Virus record (IMG/VR): IMGVR_UViG_3300013126_000230
Location: 1-24,756 of that record
Reading direction: 5' to 3' (one strand)
Length of the DNA stretch: 24,756 bases
Source of the DNA: a virus
Shown: piece after piece, positions 7,276-15,238 of the stretch
How the letters are laid out: every line of letters starts with the position of its first letter
Numbering within the stretch: position 1 is the first letter of the stretch
Translations under genes and position numbers: made by a program
Notes under the pieces: model-generated
What the model was told of the DNA's origin: nothing
What the model saw: only the letters and a program-made list of their open reading frames with translations
Databases searched by the model: none

Positions 7276-7638
7276 TTATTCGTAGCCTTTAAATGGTTTT
7301 ATAGGACTTTGTGTATATATGCTAGGTAATTCACGACTTTTTAAATCACCTTTATTAAGATCAGTATAAGGTATACCAGCTGCGTCAAATGCAAGCTCAA
7401 GCATATTTTGTTCTACTTCTGTATAAGCATGAGCAGTATTTTGTTTTGCTGCCCAACTCTCTCCTTCTAGATTTGGTCTAGTTTTACCATCAGTTGATGC
7501 AACAGCCATCATCACACGATTTAAATCATATGTTCTATCATAATTTGTGTTAGTAAAGGTATGCAAACCCACACTAGCGTAATGTTGTCTTTTGCTAGGT
7601 TTGTTTCTTTGCTCCGTTACAAATTCTTTTGCTCTCAT
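7276..7638 (-). CDS. Small phage protein with T4-type capsid-targeting N terminus (paralogue 1)
   Basis: A 120-residue protein paralogous to the gene immediately upstream. Both begin MRAKEF, then VTEQ here, and end SPIKPFKGY or SPIKAFKGY; a central match (YDLNRVMMAVAS against YDLYRFGVAIAA) and an ESWAAK/ESKWGK match show that the similarity runs the whole length. The N terminus resembles the capsid-targeting peptide of T4 internal proteins (basic residue, EF, then a V/L-T-E site like the gp21 protease consensus (L/I)-X-E). It may therefore be packaged in the head and trimmed at residue 9. The start ATG overlaps the previous stop (ATGA). No enzymatic motif is visible; its job after delivery is unknown. 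Confidence 0.75.
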   Translation of the reverse strand: MRAKEFVTEQRNKPSKRQHYASVGLHTFTNTNYDRTYDLNRVMMAVASTDGKTRPNLEGESWAAKQNTAHAYTEVEQNMLELAFDAAGIPYTDLNKGDLKSRELPSIYTQSPIKPFKGYE

Positions 7639-8039
7639 TTACTATAACCTTTAAATGCTTTTATAGGAGAGCCTTTATATGTGTCCTTCATTTCTTCACT
7701 GCCCGGACTACTTACTGATTTTTTTCCGTGTTTGTTAACTTTAGCCAATGCTTTATCAATTACTTTACCTACATTGGGATCAAAACTGCTTATTGTAGGA
7801 TGCTTGCCCCATTTGCTTTCAGGTCTGAATTTAGGTCTATTTTTATCCTGCACGTTATCTTCGCTACCCCCTTCACCTCTAACTGCTGCTATGGCTACTC
7901 CAAAACGATAAAGATCATAGAAGTTGCTATTGGAAAGTTCAGGAATTATGTACGTATATGGTAATGCCATGAATGCGACATCCATTCCGTCATGGACATT
8001 ACTTAATTGTTGTTCTGTTAAAAATTCTTTGGCGCGCAT
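7635..8039 (-). CDS. Small phage protein with T4-type capsid-targeting N terminus (paralogue 2)
   Basis: A 134-residue protein starting MRAKEFLTEQ. The LTE at residues 7-9 fits the (L/I)-X-E cleavage rule of the T4 prohead protease, and the whole N terminus resembles the T4 internal-protein signal MKTYQEFIAE. The body contains YDLYRFGVAIAAVRGEGG, and the tail SPIKAFKGY is shared with the next gene, with which it forms a tandem pair overlapping by four bases. The protein is rich in Lys and Ser near the C terminus. I recognise the pattern as recurring in T4-like aquatic phages without a known function. The binding site AAGG precedes the ATG, which lies two bases beyond the stop of the virion-protein gene upstream. 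Confidence 0.75.
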   Translation of the reverse strand: MRAKEFLTEQQLSNVHDGMDVAFMALPYTYIIPELSNSNFYDLYRFGVAIAAVRGEGGSEDNVQDKNRPKFRPESKWGKHPTISSFDPNVGKVIDKALAKVNKHGKKSVSSPGSEEMKDTYKGSPIKAFKGYSK

Positions 8040-8040
8040 C

Positions 8041-8568
8041 TTAACCTTCTGTGGTAATTAAGACATTACCTGTTTCAGTGACTAATCCTGCCCCGCCCTC
8101 GGCAATCATTGTTGATCCAATACCTAAATCACCTATCCAAGTTACTTGGTAGGCAATAAAATGAGTGATGACTTGGTCTTGTAACGGAGAAACTAATAAA
8201 CGCACATTACCATCAAACACATCCATATCATATTGTGTTAACCAATTACCAGTATTTGTTATTCCATAAATTGTAAATTTAACATCAGACAAATCGTTAA
8301 GAATACTTGCACCTATTAGTGCATTTTGACTATCATTAGTACCTTCACGAAAACTATGTATTTGAAGTAGTGCTTGTGTAAATTCGTCAGCAGGGTATTC
8401 CCATATACCTTGATTGGGAGTATCGTCAAGTGTGACCGAACTTGAAATCTCAGTGGCTGTTTGTTGCGTCCAAATAAAGTTGTTGTTTATCTTGCTAAAC
8501 GCAGTACGTAATGGATCGCCCTCTCCGTCGTTTGGATTTGCGCCGATATTGACTAGTTCTATTGCCAT
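8041..8568 (-). CDS. Virion protein with the NIG-PNDG-GDPLRTAF-KIN motif, probably tail or fibre associated
   Basis: A 175-residue protein. Residues 6-31 carry the NIGANPNDGEGDPLRTAF-KINNNF signature, a motif found at the start of many structural proteins of T4-like phages, including fibre and whisker-type proteins. The remainder is rich in Thr, Asn, Ile and Gly, with beta-strand character, and ends with LVTETGNVLITTEG, a strand-turn-strand repeat. There are no transmembrane segments or catalytic motifs. It has a good binding site (AGGGA) and a GATAAATA late-promoter-like octamer 20 bases upstream, fitting late expression with virion genes. The exact place in the particle cannot be told. Confidence 0.75.
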   Translation of the reverse strand: MAIELVNIGANPNDGEGDPLRTAFSKINNNFIWTQQTATEISSSVTLDDTPNQGIWEYPADEFTQALLQIHSFREGTNDSQNALIGASILNDLSDVKFTIYGITNTGNWLTQYDMDVFDGNVRLLVSPLQDQVITHFIAYQVTWIGDLGIGSTMIAEGGAGLVTETGNVLITTEG

Positions 8569-8588
8569 AGGATTATCCCTGTTTCTAT

Positions 8589-8596
8589 TATTTATC
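8589..8596 (-). promoter_or_regulatory. Late-promoter-like octamer for the virion-protein gene
   Basis: The minus strand reads GATAAATA, followed by 20 bases that include AGGGA and then the ATG at 8568. This is a conventional late promoter with a leader of about 15 bases, and the same CGATAAATA nonamer occurs before the lysis operon. It abuts the divergent octamer at 8598-8605. Confidence 0.5.
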
Positions 8597-8597
8597 G

Positions 8598-8605
8598 CAT
8601 AAATA
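8598..8605 (+). promoter_or_regulatory. Late-promoter-like octamer directly before the spanin operon
   Basis: The plus strand reads CATAAATA, then TCTTT and the ATG at 8611, with no Shine-Dalgarno sequence. As before the genes at 2858 and 4426, exactly five bases separate octamer and start, so T4 late-promoter geometry puts initiation on the ATG. The sequence AAATATC that follows is shared with the plus-strand gene at 22767. Confidence 0.4.
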
Positions 8606-8610
8606 TCTTT

Positions 8611-9087
8611 ATGTGGATAATCAACTGGTTACCAGAATTTGTAGTCCATCTCATTTTTCTAGCAGGTATTGTTGGAACCATTGCTGGTTTCGTGTTAGGG
8701 TTTATACCCTTTGTCAGTAAGTATAAACTCCCAATACAGATCATAAGTCTATTACTGTTATCATTAGGCGTGTACCTCGAGGGGGGTTTAGCCGAGAAAG
8801 CCAAATGGGAACTACGTGTAAAAGAGATGGAAGCAAAGGTCGCTGCTGCCCAAGCAGAATCACAAAAGACCAACGTAGAGATAGTAGAAAAGATAGTGAC
8901 TGAAAAAGAATACATAAGATTGAAGGGCCAGAAGGTTGTTGAATATATAGATAGAGAAGTAAAAGTATTTGATAGTAACTGTACAGTGCCAGAAGTCGCT
9001 ATAAAAGCGCATGACATGTCAGCCGCAAATGAGGCACCAACAGAGAATACAATTACTGTGGTCAAGCCAGAAGGGGAAAGTAAGTGA
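8611..9087 (+). CDS. Inner-membrane spanin-like protein (Rz-like) with two membrane segments and a coiled coil
   Basis: A 158-residue protein with two hydrophobic segments (about residues 9-33 and 40-57), then an Ala/Glu/Lys-rich predicted coiled coil (about 60-105) and a polar C-terminal tail. This is the layout expected of an inner-membrane spanin, except that classical Rz has a single membrane segment. The next gene is an outer-membrane-type lipoprotein whose GTG start overlaps this stop, as for Rz/Rz1 pairs. Together the two would bridge the periplasm and fuse the membranes in the last step of lysis. No Shine-Dalgarno sequence precedes the ATG. A similar-length open frame on the opposite strand exists but lacks these features. 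Confidence 0.7.
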   Translation: MWIINWLPEFVVHLIFLAGIVGTIAGFVLGFIPFVSKYKLPIQIISLLLLSLGVYLEGGLAEKAKWELRVKEMEAKVAAAQAESQKTNVEIVEKIVTEKEYIRLKGQKVVEYIDREVKVFDSNCTVPEVAIKAHDMSAANEAPTENTITVVKPEGESK

Positions 9088-9362
9088 AAAAACTACTACT
9101 ATTTTGCGTAGCAATTGTAGGTTTAGCGGGCTGTAGTACTACGGTTCCTGTCACTGCTAAGTTCCCCGAAGCACCAGAGATATTACTTGTTGAGTGTGAA
9201 AAGTTAGATAAAATTGGTAAAGACAAAGTATTGTTTAGCGAGTTCCTAACTACTGTAGTGGGAAACTACAACAAGCACCATATGTGCGCTGCTCAAAATG
9301 CTATGTGGAAAGAATGGTACCACAAGCAAAAAGAAATATTTGATAGTATTAGCAAAGAATAA
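9084..9362 (+). CDS. Outer-membrane lipoprotein, putative o-spanin (Rz1-like)
   Basis: A 92-residue protein with signal peptide and lipobox GLAGC (lipidated C17), then a short Pro-containing region (KFPEAPEILLVECEKL) and a C-terminal part with NYNKHH and KEWYHKQKEIF. It begins with GTG, supported by the strong binding site AAGGGGA nine bases upstream and by the 4-base overlap with the spanin-like gene. The combination of a coiled-coil inner-membrane protein and a small lipoprotein immediately downstream supports the spanin assignment, though these proteins diverge quickly. Two cysteines in the mature part could give interchain disulfides, as o-spanins often have. The stop overlaps the next ATG (TAATG). 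Confidence 0.7.
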   Translation: MKKLLLFCVAIVGLAGCSTTVPVTAKFPEAPEILLVECEKLDKIGKDKVLFSEFLTTVVGNYNKHHMCAAQNAMWKEWYHKQKEIFDSISKE

Positions 9363-10099
9363 TGATAGTCAACTTGTGGACGACTCCTAGAACCGGAAGC
9401 AATTGGTATAGTCAATACCTTTTCAGAAAATATACTTCTGAAAACAAAAGAACACAACTGTACACACAATATCTAAATCAATATCATTTTATAAATTATA
9501 TAAAACCAAATTACAATGATTTTGTGTATGAGTACGAGAACGGCTGTTATTATAAGTATTATACATTGGATCATCTTCGCCAATCTATATCGTATAAAAA
9601 TAAATCAGAAAAAAGAATTTGTAGTAGTGATCATGAAGAAAAATATAGACTTGAGTTACTAGTTAAACATAATCATAAAAAGAACCCTAGTATTTTTTAC
9701 AATCATATCGCACCTATGAGCGATTTATCCTATAATACATTGTTTGATATCGCTGATAAAAATATATTTTTATATAGAAAAGATATAAAAAGACAGATAT
9801 CAAGTTATACTCTAGCATATGGCACTGTACAGTATAAGAAATCTGTAAAAATTTATGAGAATGTAACTGTTGAATATAATGTAATAAAAAATTTAGTAGA
9901 TAGAATAATAAAATGGCATAAACTTGATAAAACTAATTGTGAAATTATATGTTATGAAGATTTAGAATTTGATTTGTATCCCGACCTTCCTAAGCAACAA
10001 AATAAAATAGATCCATTTACACAATTATCAAGCAATACCCAAGAAAATATTTTAAACTTATTAGACTACTTTAATAAATCTATTAAAAAAATTGTTTGA
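9362..10099 (+). CDS. Sulfotransferase-like protein
   Basis: A 245-residue protein. The N terminus VNLWTTPRTGSNW (residues 3-15) matches the 5'-phosphosulfate-binding loop of PAPS-dependent sulfotransferases, and IFLYRKDIKRQISSYTLA in the second half matches the 3'-phosphate-binding region with its conserved Arg and Ser. Such enzymes transfer sulfate from PAPS to sugars, lipids or proteins. The acceptor is unknown. The gene is far richer in A+T than the spanin genes it follows, with a TAATG overlap, and its end overlaps the convergent aminotransferase gene by 17 bases; this looks like a cargo gene added at an operon end. A second protein of the same type lies at 22767-23531. Other P-loop-like enzymes cannot be excluded. 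Confidence 0.65.
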   Translation: MIVNLWTTPRTGSNWYSQYLFRKYTSENKRTQLYTQYLNQYHFINYIKPNYNDFVYEYENGCYYKYYTLDHLRQSISYKNKSEKRICSSDHEEKYRLELLVKHNHKKNPSIFYNHIAPMSDLSYNTLFDIADKNIFLYRKDIKRQISSYTLAYGTVQYKKSVKIYENVTVEYNVIKNLVDRIIKWHKLDKTNCEIICYEDLEFDLYPDLPKQQNKIDPFTQLSSNTQENILNLLDYFNKSIKKIV

Positions 10100-11165
10100 C
10101 TGTTTTTGAAATAAACTCTACTTCACTGTCTGATAACTCAGGATAGATCGGTAAACTTAGTAATCCCTTTGTTAGCATCACACTAACACTCAGCATGTCA
10201 GGTTTGATTTTTATTTTTTTTGCTAATGGCAATTCACTAAGTGCGTGTGAATAGTGAACTTTGACTTCAATACCTGCATCTGCTAGGTGCTTTTGAAATT
10301 CATTACGCTTGTCACTATAAACTACAAACTTTTGATCGGAGTGTATCATATGATCACAACTCAAGCAACGTAAATCAATATTTTTAAATTCATCAAGATA
10401 ATAATGACGTATTTCTTTACGACGCCACTGCCACTTATCAATATACTTTGCTCTGACTAATAGTTGAGCGCATTCTTGTTCGCTCATTCTACTATTTGTA
10501 CCTGATAATTCGTGTTCGTGCTTACCATTGCTACGATAACTATATGCAAAATCATATAGACTACGATCATTAGTTACGATGGCACCACCGTTACCGCTTG
10601 CTGGTAAATTCTTTGTAGGATCAAAACTGATAGCCATACCTTGACCTATATCATTAGCTACAAGCCAATGCTGCGCGCCATCTACTATATCATTCAATCC
10701 TGCAGGGGTGCGGTGCGGGTTAGCACCATAAAGTCCTACATTACAAGTGTGTTTAGTAAAGTCATCTAATAGGTTATTACTATTATCAAATAACATCAAT
10801 CCGTTCTTATCTGTGTCTATCAATTCAACTTCATATCCAGTGTTGATGAAGGCATTGAGTGTTGCTACATAAGTTATGTTGGGTATACGAACTATAGGTT
10901 TGACATTATGAATAGGATCTAATTCATCATTCATAAGTAGATCATGTTCAAGTTTAGACCATTTGGCTATGATCTCTAATGCCTGTGTACCGCTATGTAC
11001 TGTGATAGCAAACATAGTCTTAGTACGCATAGCCAACCAAGTCTCAAACTTAGCCGTATACTCACCGTTCATTAGATTACCACTAGATAATACTTTATCA
11101 GTAGCATCTAAAAGTTCGTCTTTGAGATTACGATATTGTCTGTCTAAACCAAAAAAAGGTATCAT
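10083..11165 (-). CDS. DegT/DnrJ/EryC1-type PLP-dependent sugar aminotransferase
   Basis: A 360-residue protein of the DegT/DnrJ/EryC1 family, which transaminates keto-sugar nucleotides to amino sugars used in surface glycans. The probable Schiff-base lysine is K185 in SFDPTKNLPASGNGGAIVTN; VDGAQH (161-166) holds the PLP-contacting Asp and His; HSGTQAL (57-63) is the cofactor phosphate loop. Length fits the family (about 360-390). It is the last gene of a long operon that also carries an epimerase, an asparagine-synthetase-like protein and an SGNH hydrolase, which points to nucleotide-sugar chemistry. The sugar substrate cannot be read from the sequence. Its 3' end overlaps the convergent sulfotransferase-like gene. 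Confidence 0.88.
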   Translation of the reverse strand: MIPFFGLDRQYRNLKDELLDATDKVLSSGNLMNGEYTAKFETWLAMRTKTMFAITVHSGTQALEIIAKWSKLEHDLLMNDELDPIHNVKPIVRIPNITYVATLNAFINTGYEVELIDTDKNGLMLFDNSNNLLDDFTKHTCNVGLYGANPHRTPAGLNDIVDGAQHWLVANDIGQGMAISFDPTKNLPASGNGGAIVTNDRSLYDFAYSYRSNGKHEHELSGTNSRMSEQECAQLLVRAKYIDKWQWRRKEIRHYYLDEFKNIDLRCLSCDHMIHSDQKFVVYSDKRNEFQKHLADAGIEVKVHYSHALSELPLAKKIKIKPDMLSVSVMLTKGLLSLPIYPELSDSEVEFISKTVKQFF

Positions 11166-11166
11166 A

Positions 11167-12294
11167 TTAGATAATAAATTTGTTTATATTTTCACGTAAT
11201 GTAATTTTACTAAAGTTCTTTTTATAATTAGCCCAAATATTACCTGTATTTTTATAATCTGATAATAGTTGTAAGAACTCCGGTCTGTTATATTTTATAA
11301 TATTTTTCTGTATTATGGCATTGAGTGCATTGCTTACTATATCATCTAATGATAGTTGATTTACAATATTAGTGATTCTTATATCATAAAAAGGACTAAA
11401 ATGATAATTGTTATCTATATGCCACATTTGATGATCATAATAAACACTTTGATTGCAATGGTCTAATAAATCTTGTTCATTTGTTAATGTAGGTTCTTTA
11501 TTGATTTTTCTGTTAGGTCTTTGTAAGAAATAATAGAGGTAATCTTTTCTAGTAGGAATCTCATGTAGTTTTTTGCCCACATAGTTAGCAATGGCATGTC
11601 CTTGTGTAACTTCCCTAAGTTGTATTCTTTCTGAATAGAAACCAGTAATGTACCAGTTTTCTTTTGTATAACAACTGGTCATGGTATAGCCCCAAAACTT
11701 CTTTCTACATAAGTCTATTAGATCAGATTGATATTCTTGTTTGACTCCAAAATGATTTCCGGGTTTAGGAGTGTGTATATGTAAATCATAATCATATCCT
11801 AAACTATCTACTATAGACCAAACAGTAAGGGTGTCTATACCTGCACTAAACAATACATTGAGTTTGTCTATTTTATTATATCTAAAAAAGTTTACAACGT
11901 TATCTTTTAGGACTTCATTGATTTGTATTGAGGCTTCTTCTAATGATATAGTAGATGTTCTTTTTATTTTACATGTATCGTAATAATCATCTACTAGATT
12001 GTCTAATGGAATATTAGTTTTTATATTTTCCTTATCTGTGTAAACAGGAAAACCACGTAGTAATGGATGATATATGTCACCACGTTCACTGATTACAGCA
12101 TACTTGCCATTAGGTTTGTATCCACCAACTATCTCAGTGATATGTTCTGATAAAACGCAATCAGTACTATATCCTTTATACCAATAATTTACAGCATTGA
12201 CATTTTGACAGTTCCAACCTTTGTCCAAAAACAATTTGTCTGCTACTTTATCAGCAGACTTGATAGGACAATCTTGACCGATATAGAAAAACAT
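11167..12294 (-). CDS. Asparagine-synthetase-like PP-loop ATPase
   Basis: A 375-residue protein. LNVLFSAGIDTLTVWSIVD (from residue 145) is the pyrophosphate-binding loop of the N-type ATP pyrophosphatases, as in the synthetase half of asparagine synthetase, though with SAGIDT in place of SGGxDS. The N-terminal 110 residues include KYAVISERGDIY and may be a remnant of a glutaminase-like fold, but there is no N-terminal catalytic Cys after Met, so it would not be a glutamine hydrolase. A likely reaction is adenylation of a carboxylate followed by amidation, perhaps on a sugar acid, given the aminotransferase and epimerase next to it. It overlaps the epimerase gene by one base (TAATG). AT-rich. 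Confidence 0.6.
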   Translation of the reverse strand: MFFYIGQDCPIKSADKVADKLFLDKGWNCQNVNAVNYWYKGYSTDCVLSEHITEIVGGYKPNGKYAVISERGDIYHPLLRGFPVYTDKENIKTNIPLDNLVDDYYDTCKIKRTSTISLEEASIQINEVLKDNVVNFFRYNKIDKLNVLFSAGIDTLTVWSIVDSLGYDYDLHIHTPKPGNHFGVKQEYQSDLIDLCRKKFWGYTMTSCYTKENWYITGFYSERIQLREVTQGHAIANYVGKKLHEIPTRKDYLYYFLQRPNRKINKEPTLTNEQDLLDHCNQSVYYDHQMWHIDNNYHFSPFYDIRITNIVNQLSLDDIVSNALNAIIQKNIIKYNRPEFLQLLSDYKNTGNIWANYKKNFSKITLRENINKFII

Positions 12295-13262
12295 TAGAGT
12301 TTAGATTGCCAAAACTCACTCTTGCTTAGCCAGTCATAGTATTTTTGAAAGCCTTCTTCTACGTCCACTTTTGGATCGTAATCAAAATCATTACGTGCTG
12401 CATCAATGTTTAGTGCGCCGCGACTTGGGAAGTCGGCATCTTTGTCACGAACATCAATACTACCCTTGCCTACAATTTGTACAGCCAGTTTTGCTGCGTC
12501 AAGTAATGTGCGACTATGGCTCTTTGTGATATTATATGTTTTATTGTTTGTATTGTCACTCAATGCTGCTCTGACAATACCTTCAGCAGCATCGTCAACA
12601 TATGTGAAATCTAGTGTTTCCCCGGCACCATTGACTTTGAGTGTACCACCGCGCATAGCAGTCAACATAAACTTAGCGATAACACGATCTTCAACATCAA
12701 GTGGTCCGTATACAGCACTTGGACGTATGATAGTATGTGCCATACCAGTGCTGCGTGTATAATCTCTAGTTAGCCACTCACCTGCTAACTTCATGATACC
12801 ATATTGTCCTTGTGGACGACATATAGCATTTTCAGTTACGTCATCTGTAAAATCGCCATAGACCATACTGCTACTGATATAAACAAACTTCTTTACTTTA
12901 TGTAGTTTGCTTTCTTCAAGTAAGTTTAGTAATCCCTCACTCATGACTTTTGATCCATGTGGTGGATTAGCGTTTACAACTTTTTGTCTTGGAAAACTTG
13001 CCATATGTATAACGATATCTGGCATGAATCTTTTGAATACATGATTGACTAAAAATCTATCGCTGATATCATGTGTATAACTTTCAACGGAGCCAGTAAC
13101 TTTTTTACGCTGTACCATAAGATAGTCAATTTCATCTTGTGGTATGATACCATAATTGGTTTCTGTATCTACTACACAAACTCTATGTTTTAGATCACGT
13201 AATTTTCTTACTACGTTATGACCAATAAGGCCATAACCACCTGTCACTAATATATCACTCAT
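12294..13262 (-). CDS. NAD-dependent epimerase/dehydratase (extended SDR)
   Basis: A 322-residue extended short-chain dehydrogenase acting on nucleotide sugars. The dinucleotide-binding motif is TGGYGLIG (residues 7-14); VVD at 30-32 with its Asp indicates NAD; SSSMVYG (130-136) holds the catalytic Ser; YGIMK (154-158) is the YxxxK catalytic pair; IRPSAVYGP and DFTYVDDAA are typical of the UDP-glucose 4-epimerase-like group. Whether it epimerises, dehydrates or decarboxylates cannot be decided. It lies between the asparagine-synthetase-like gene and a small gene overlapped by 8 bases, and shares an operon with the sugar aminotransferase. Confidence 0.9.
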   Translation of the reverse strand: MSDILVTGGYGLIGHNVVRKLRDLKHRVCVVDTETNYGIIPQDEIDYLMVQRKKVTGSVESYTHDISDRFLVNHVFKRFMPDIVIHMASFPRQKVVNANPPHGSKVMSEGLLNLLEESKLHKVKKFVYISSSMVYGDFTDDVTENAICRPQGQYGIMKLAGEWLTRDYTRSTGMAHTIIRPSAVYGPLDVEDRVIAKFMLTAMRGGTLKVNGAGETLDFTYVDDAAEGIVRAALSDNTNNKTYNITKSHSRTLLDAAKLAVQIVGKGSIDVRDKDADFPSRGALNIDAARNDFDYDPKVDVEEGFQKYYDWLSKSEFWQSKL

Positions 13263-13494
13263 ACTTAAGTTTCCAATATGTCAAATCTGCACCATCAAGA
13301 TAAGCAATAATATCGTAACGGTATCCATAGTGTGTAACATCCATATGTCGTCGCCACATGGGCTTTTCTAGACTATGTTCCATTACCCATTTACCTTCAT
13401 CTGTCTGTTGCCATTTCCAAATTGGTTCCGCAACGAATAGATCGGGATCTTCAACATCACCCATCATGATACTATGTACGATTACTTCTTGCAT
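13255..13494 (-). CDS. Small conserved phage protein, function unknown
   Basis: A 79-residue soluble protein with a high content of Trp, Tyr and His (IWKWQQ, HYGYRYD, LTYWKLKYE), no cysteine, and no membrane segment. The start ATG overlaps the stop of the thymidylate synthase gene (TAATG) and the end overlaps the epimerase start, so it is translated as part of that operon. MQEVIVHSIMMGDVEDPDL at the N terminus is the sort of sequence seen in small proteins of T4-like phages, but I cannot name a family. Its place directly behind thymidylate synthase could mean a role in nucleotide metabolism, though position is the only hint. Confidence 0.7.
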   Translation of the reverse strand: MQEVIVHSIMMGDVEDPDLFVAEPIWKWQQTDEGKWVMEHSLEKPMWRRHMDVTHYGYRYDIIAYLDGADLTYWKLKYE

Positions 13495-14396
13495 TATACT
13501 GCCATCTTTGCTTTGATAGTATCATGGCTTTGATAGTCAATCAACTTGATATCATCCATAGTAAATTTATCAATGTCTTTAATATCAGGATTCAACCATA
13601 GTGTGGGTTGTTTATACATCTCCCGACGTAATTGTTCGTTCACTTGGTCAATATGATCTTTATAAATGTGGGTATCGCCCGTTGATATTATTAGTTCGCC
13701 TACATTTAGATCACAGACCTGAGCAAGCATATGTGTCAATAACGCATAACTTGCTATGTTGAATGGTAATCCCAAAAAGACATCAGCACTACGTTGATAC
13801 ATATGGCAACTGAGTTCATTATTCGTATTGACATAATATTGACTCATGACATGACAAGGTGGCAATGCCATCAGTTCCAATTCACCTACATTCCATGCTG
13901 ATAGTATATGTCTACGACTATATGGATCTTTTTTCAATCCATCAATCAATGCTTGTACTTGATCAATAACTTTACCGTTAGGATCGAACCAAAATTGACC
14001 ATAGTCATCGTCAATATCCGGTGGACTATCTGGTACAGGGCTATGCCAATTACGCCACTGCACACCATATACACGACCTAGATCACCTTCAAAGTCTGCC
14101 TTAGGTTTCCAATAACTTGCCATTGCGTTTGGGGTCCATATAGTTACAACTCCTTCTCTAGTTCCATGTGTGATCTCTGCTAATCGTCTTTCGTCACGAC
14201 TGCCTTCTAAGAACCAAAGTAGTTCACCTACACAGGCTTTCCATGCTAACTTTTTTGTAGTGATAGCAGGGAAACTTTCGCGTAGATCAAACCGCACTTG
14301 TCTAGCGAAAACGCTGATGGTACCTACTCCAGTACGGTCATCGCGCACTTCCCCGTTTTCTAATATGTCTGTTAATAAATCGTGATATTGTTTCAT
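13494..14396 (-). CDS. thyA: Thymidylate synthase
   Basis: A 300-residue ThyA-type enzyme converting dUMP and methylenetetrahydrofolate to dTMP for phage DNA synthesis. The catalytic Cys is C181 in ALPPCHVMSQYYV; the paired arginines that bind dUMP phosphate are R161/R162 in YSRRHILSAWN; the Arg in RDDRTGVGT (residue 21) also contacts phosphate; GDTHIYKDH (from about 243) is the C-terminal substrate-binding motif. It is full length, with an intact C terminus ending in KAKMAV, and no intron is present, unlike the T4 td gene. It overlaps the SGNH hydrolase gene upstream (ATGA) and the small gene downstream. Highly confident. Confidence 0.97.
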   Translation of the reverse strand: MKQYHDLLTDILENGEVRDDRTGVGTISVFARQVRFDLRESFPAITTKKLAWKACVGELLWFLEGSRDERRLAEITHGTREGVVTIWTPNAMASYWKPKADFEGDLGRVYGVQWRNWHSPVPDSPPDIDDDYGQFWFDPNGKVIDQVQALIDGLKKDPYSRRHILSAWNVGELELMALPPCHVMSQYYVNTNNELSCHMYQRSADVFLGLPFNIASYALLTHMLAQVCDLNVGELIISTGDTHIYKDHIDQVNEQLRREMYKQPTLWLNPDIKDIDKFTMDDIKLIDYQSHDTIKAKMAV

Positions 14397-15238
14397 ATGA
14401 TACCGTTAGCCTTTACATAATAATCATATTTTTCTTGCATATCCTTGTATACTATTTTTACTTGGTCTAAACTTTGGCAACTAAAAATAATCTTATTATG
14501 AATATCTGCATAGTCAAGTGCTGACTGATTTAATTGTACTCCTATATGCTGTAAATATTCTACTACTTGTAGTGGGTTAGGATGGCTGTCATGTTCATTT
14601 CCAAGTCTAACTCCACTTGGTTTTTGTAAGGATATATAATTTTTGTATAAAAATTCGTGGTAAGAGATCGGAAATTTAAACAATAATGAGTTATAAGTAT
14701 TAAGTAAATTTGTGTAATTATCCTTATTTTTTTCTTCAATAAGAATTGATGCACTCTGATCAGCCACAGTATTTTCTACGTTAGTAAGACTTGCACTCAA
14801 CAAGGTAAACTTATCGCATTCAAGTTTTTCTAAGAAACTTTCTACCATAAAAATATATGACATGTCCCTGATCATATAGTGTAAGTAACACCCATAAGAT
14901 TTATAAAAATTTAAGGCTTCAGAAGATACGAGGCTACTATTAAATATATTACCGGGAGTATCCCAAATTCCCTCTGATAAAAATCTATCCTCTCTTGTGT
15001 AACTAGGATACATTATTAGAACTAAATCATCTTTTTGTATTTTAAATTTACTGTGTACTTGAGCCAGACGAGTGAATAATAAAGAATTACCGCTGCCCGA
15101 CACTCCGAAATTTATAAAGTGATCGATCGTAGGAAATTGACTGGCTATTATATTTGCCCATGTTGGATAGTAGTATCTAGTGAAACTACATCCAAAAGAA
15201 AATATTCTATTGTAATTTTTGTTGCTGAAATTTATCAT
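14393..15238 (-). CDS. SGNH/GDSL-type hydrolase
   Basis: A 281-residue protein. Block I is FSFGCSFT (residues 13-20) with the probable nucleophile S18; block II/III features are NFGVSGSGN (43-51); block V is DSHPN (217-221), giving the Asp-His pair. Enzymes of this family are esterases, often removing or placing O-acetyl groups on sugars, and in phages they occur among fibre and glycan-modifying proteins. The GCSFT form with a second SGxGN block is common in proteins found next to glycan clusters. There is no signal peptide, so it works inside the cell or on the virion. Its first 32 bases overlap the end of the upstream gene, an unusually long overlap. AT-rich. Confidence 0.7.
   Translation of the reverse strand: MINFSNKNYNRIFSFGCSFTRYYYPTWANIIASQFPTIDHFINFGVSGSGNSLLFTRLAQVHSKFKIQKDDLVLIMYPSYTREDRFLSEGIWDTPGNIFNSSLVSSEALNFYKSYGCYLHYMIRDMSYIFMVESFLEKLECDKFTLLSASLTNVENTVADQSASILIEEKNKDNYTNLLNTYNSLLFKFPISYHEFLYKNYISLQKPSGVRLGNEHDSHPNPLQVVEYLQHIGVQLNQSALDYADIHNKIIFSCQSLDQVKIVYKDMQEKYDYYVKANGII

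Noticed and set aside
8592-9065. 157-codon open frame on the minus strand opposite the spanin-like gene
   Set aside because: It is antisense to a gene with a clear membrane/coiled-coil layout, a coupled lipoprotein partner and operon overlaps; its own translation is Ser/Thr-rich without domain features and would overlap the virion-protein control region.
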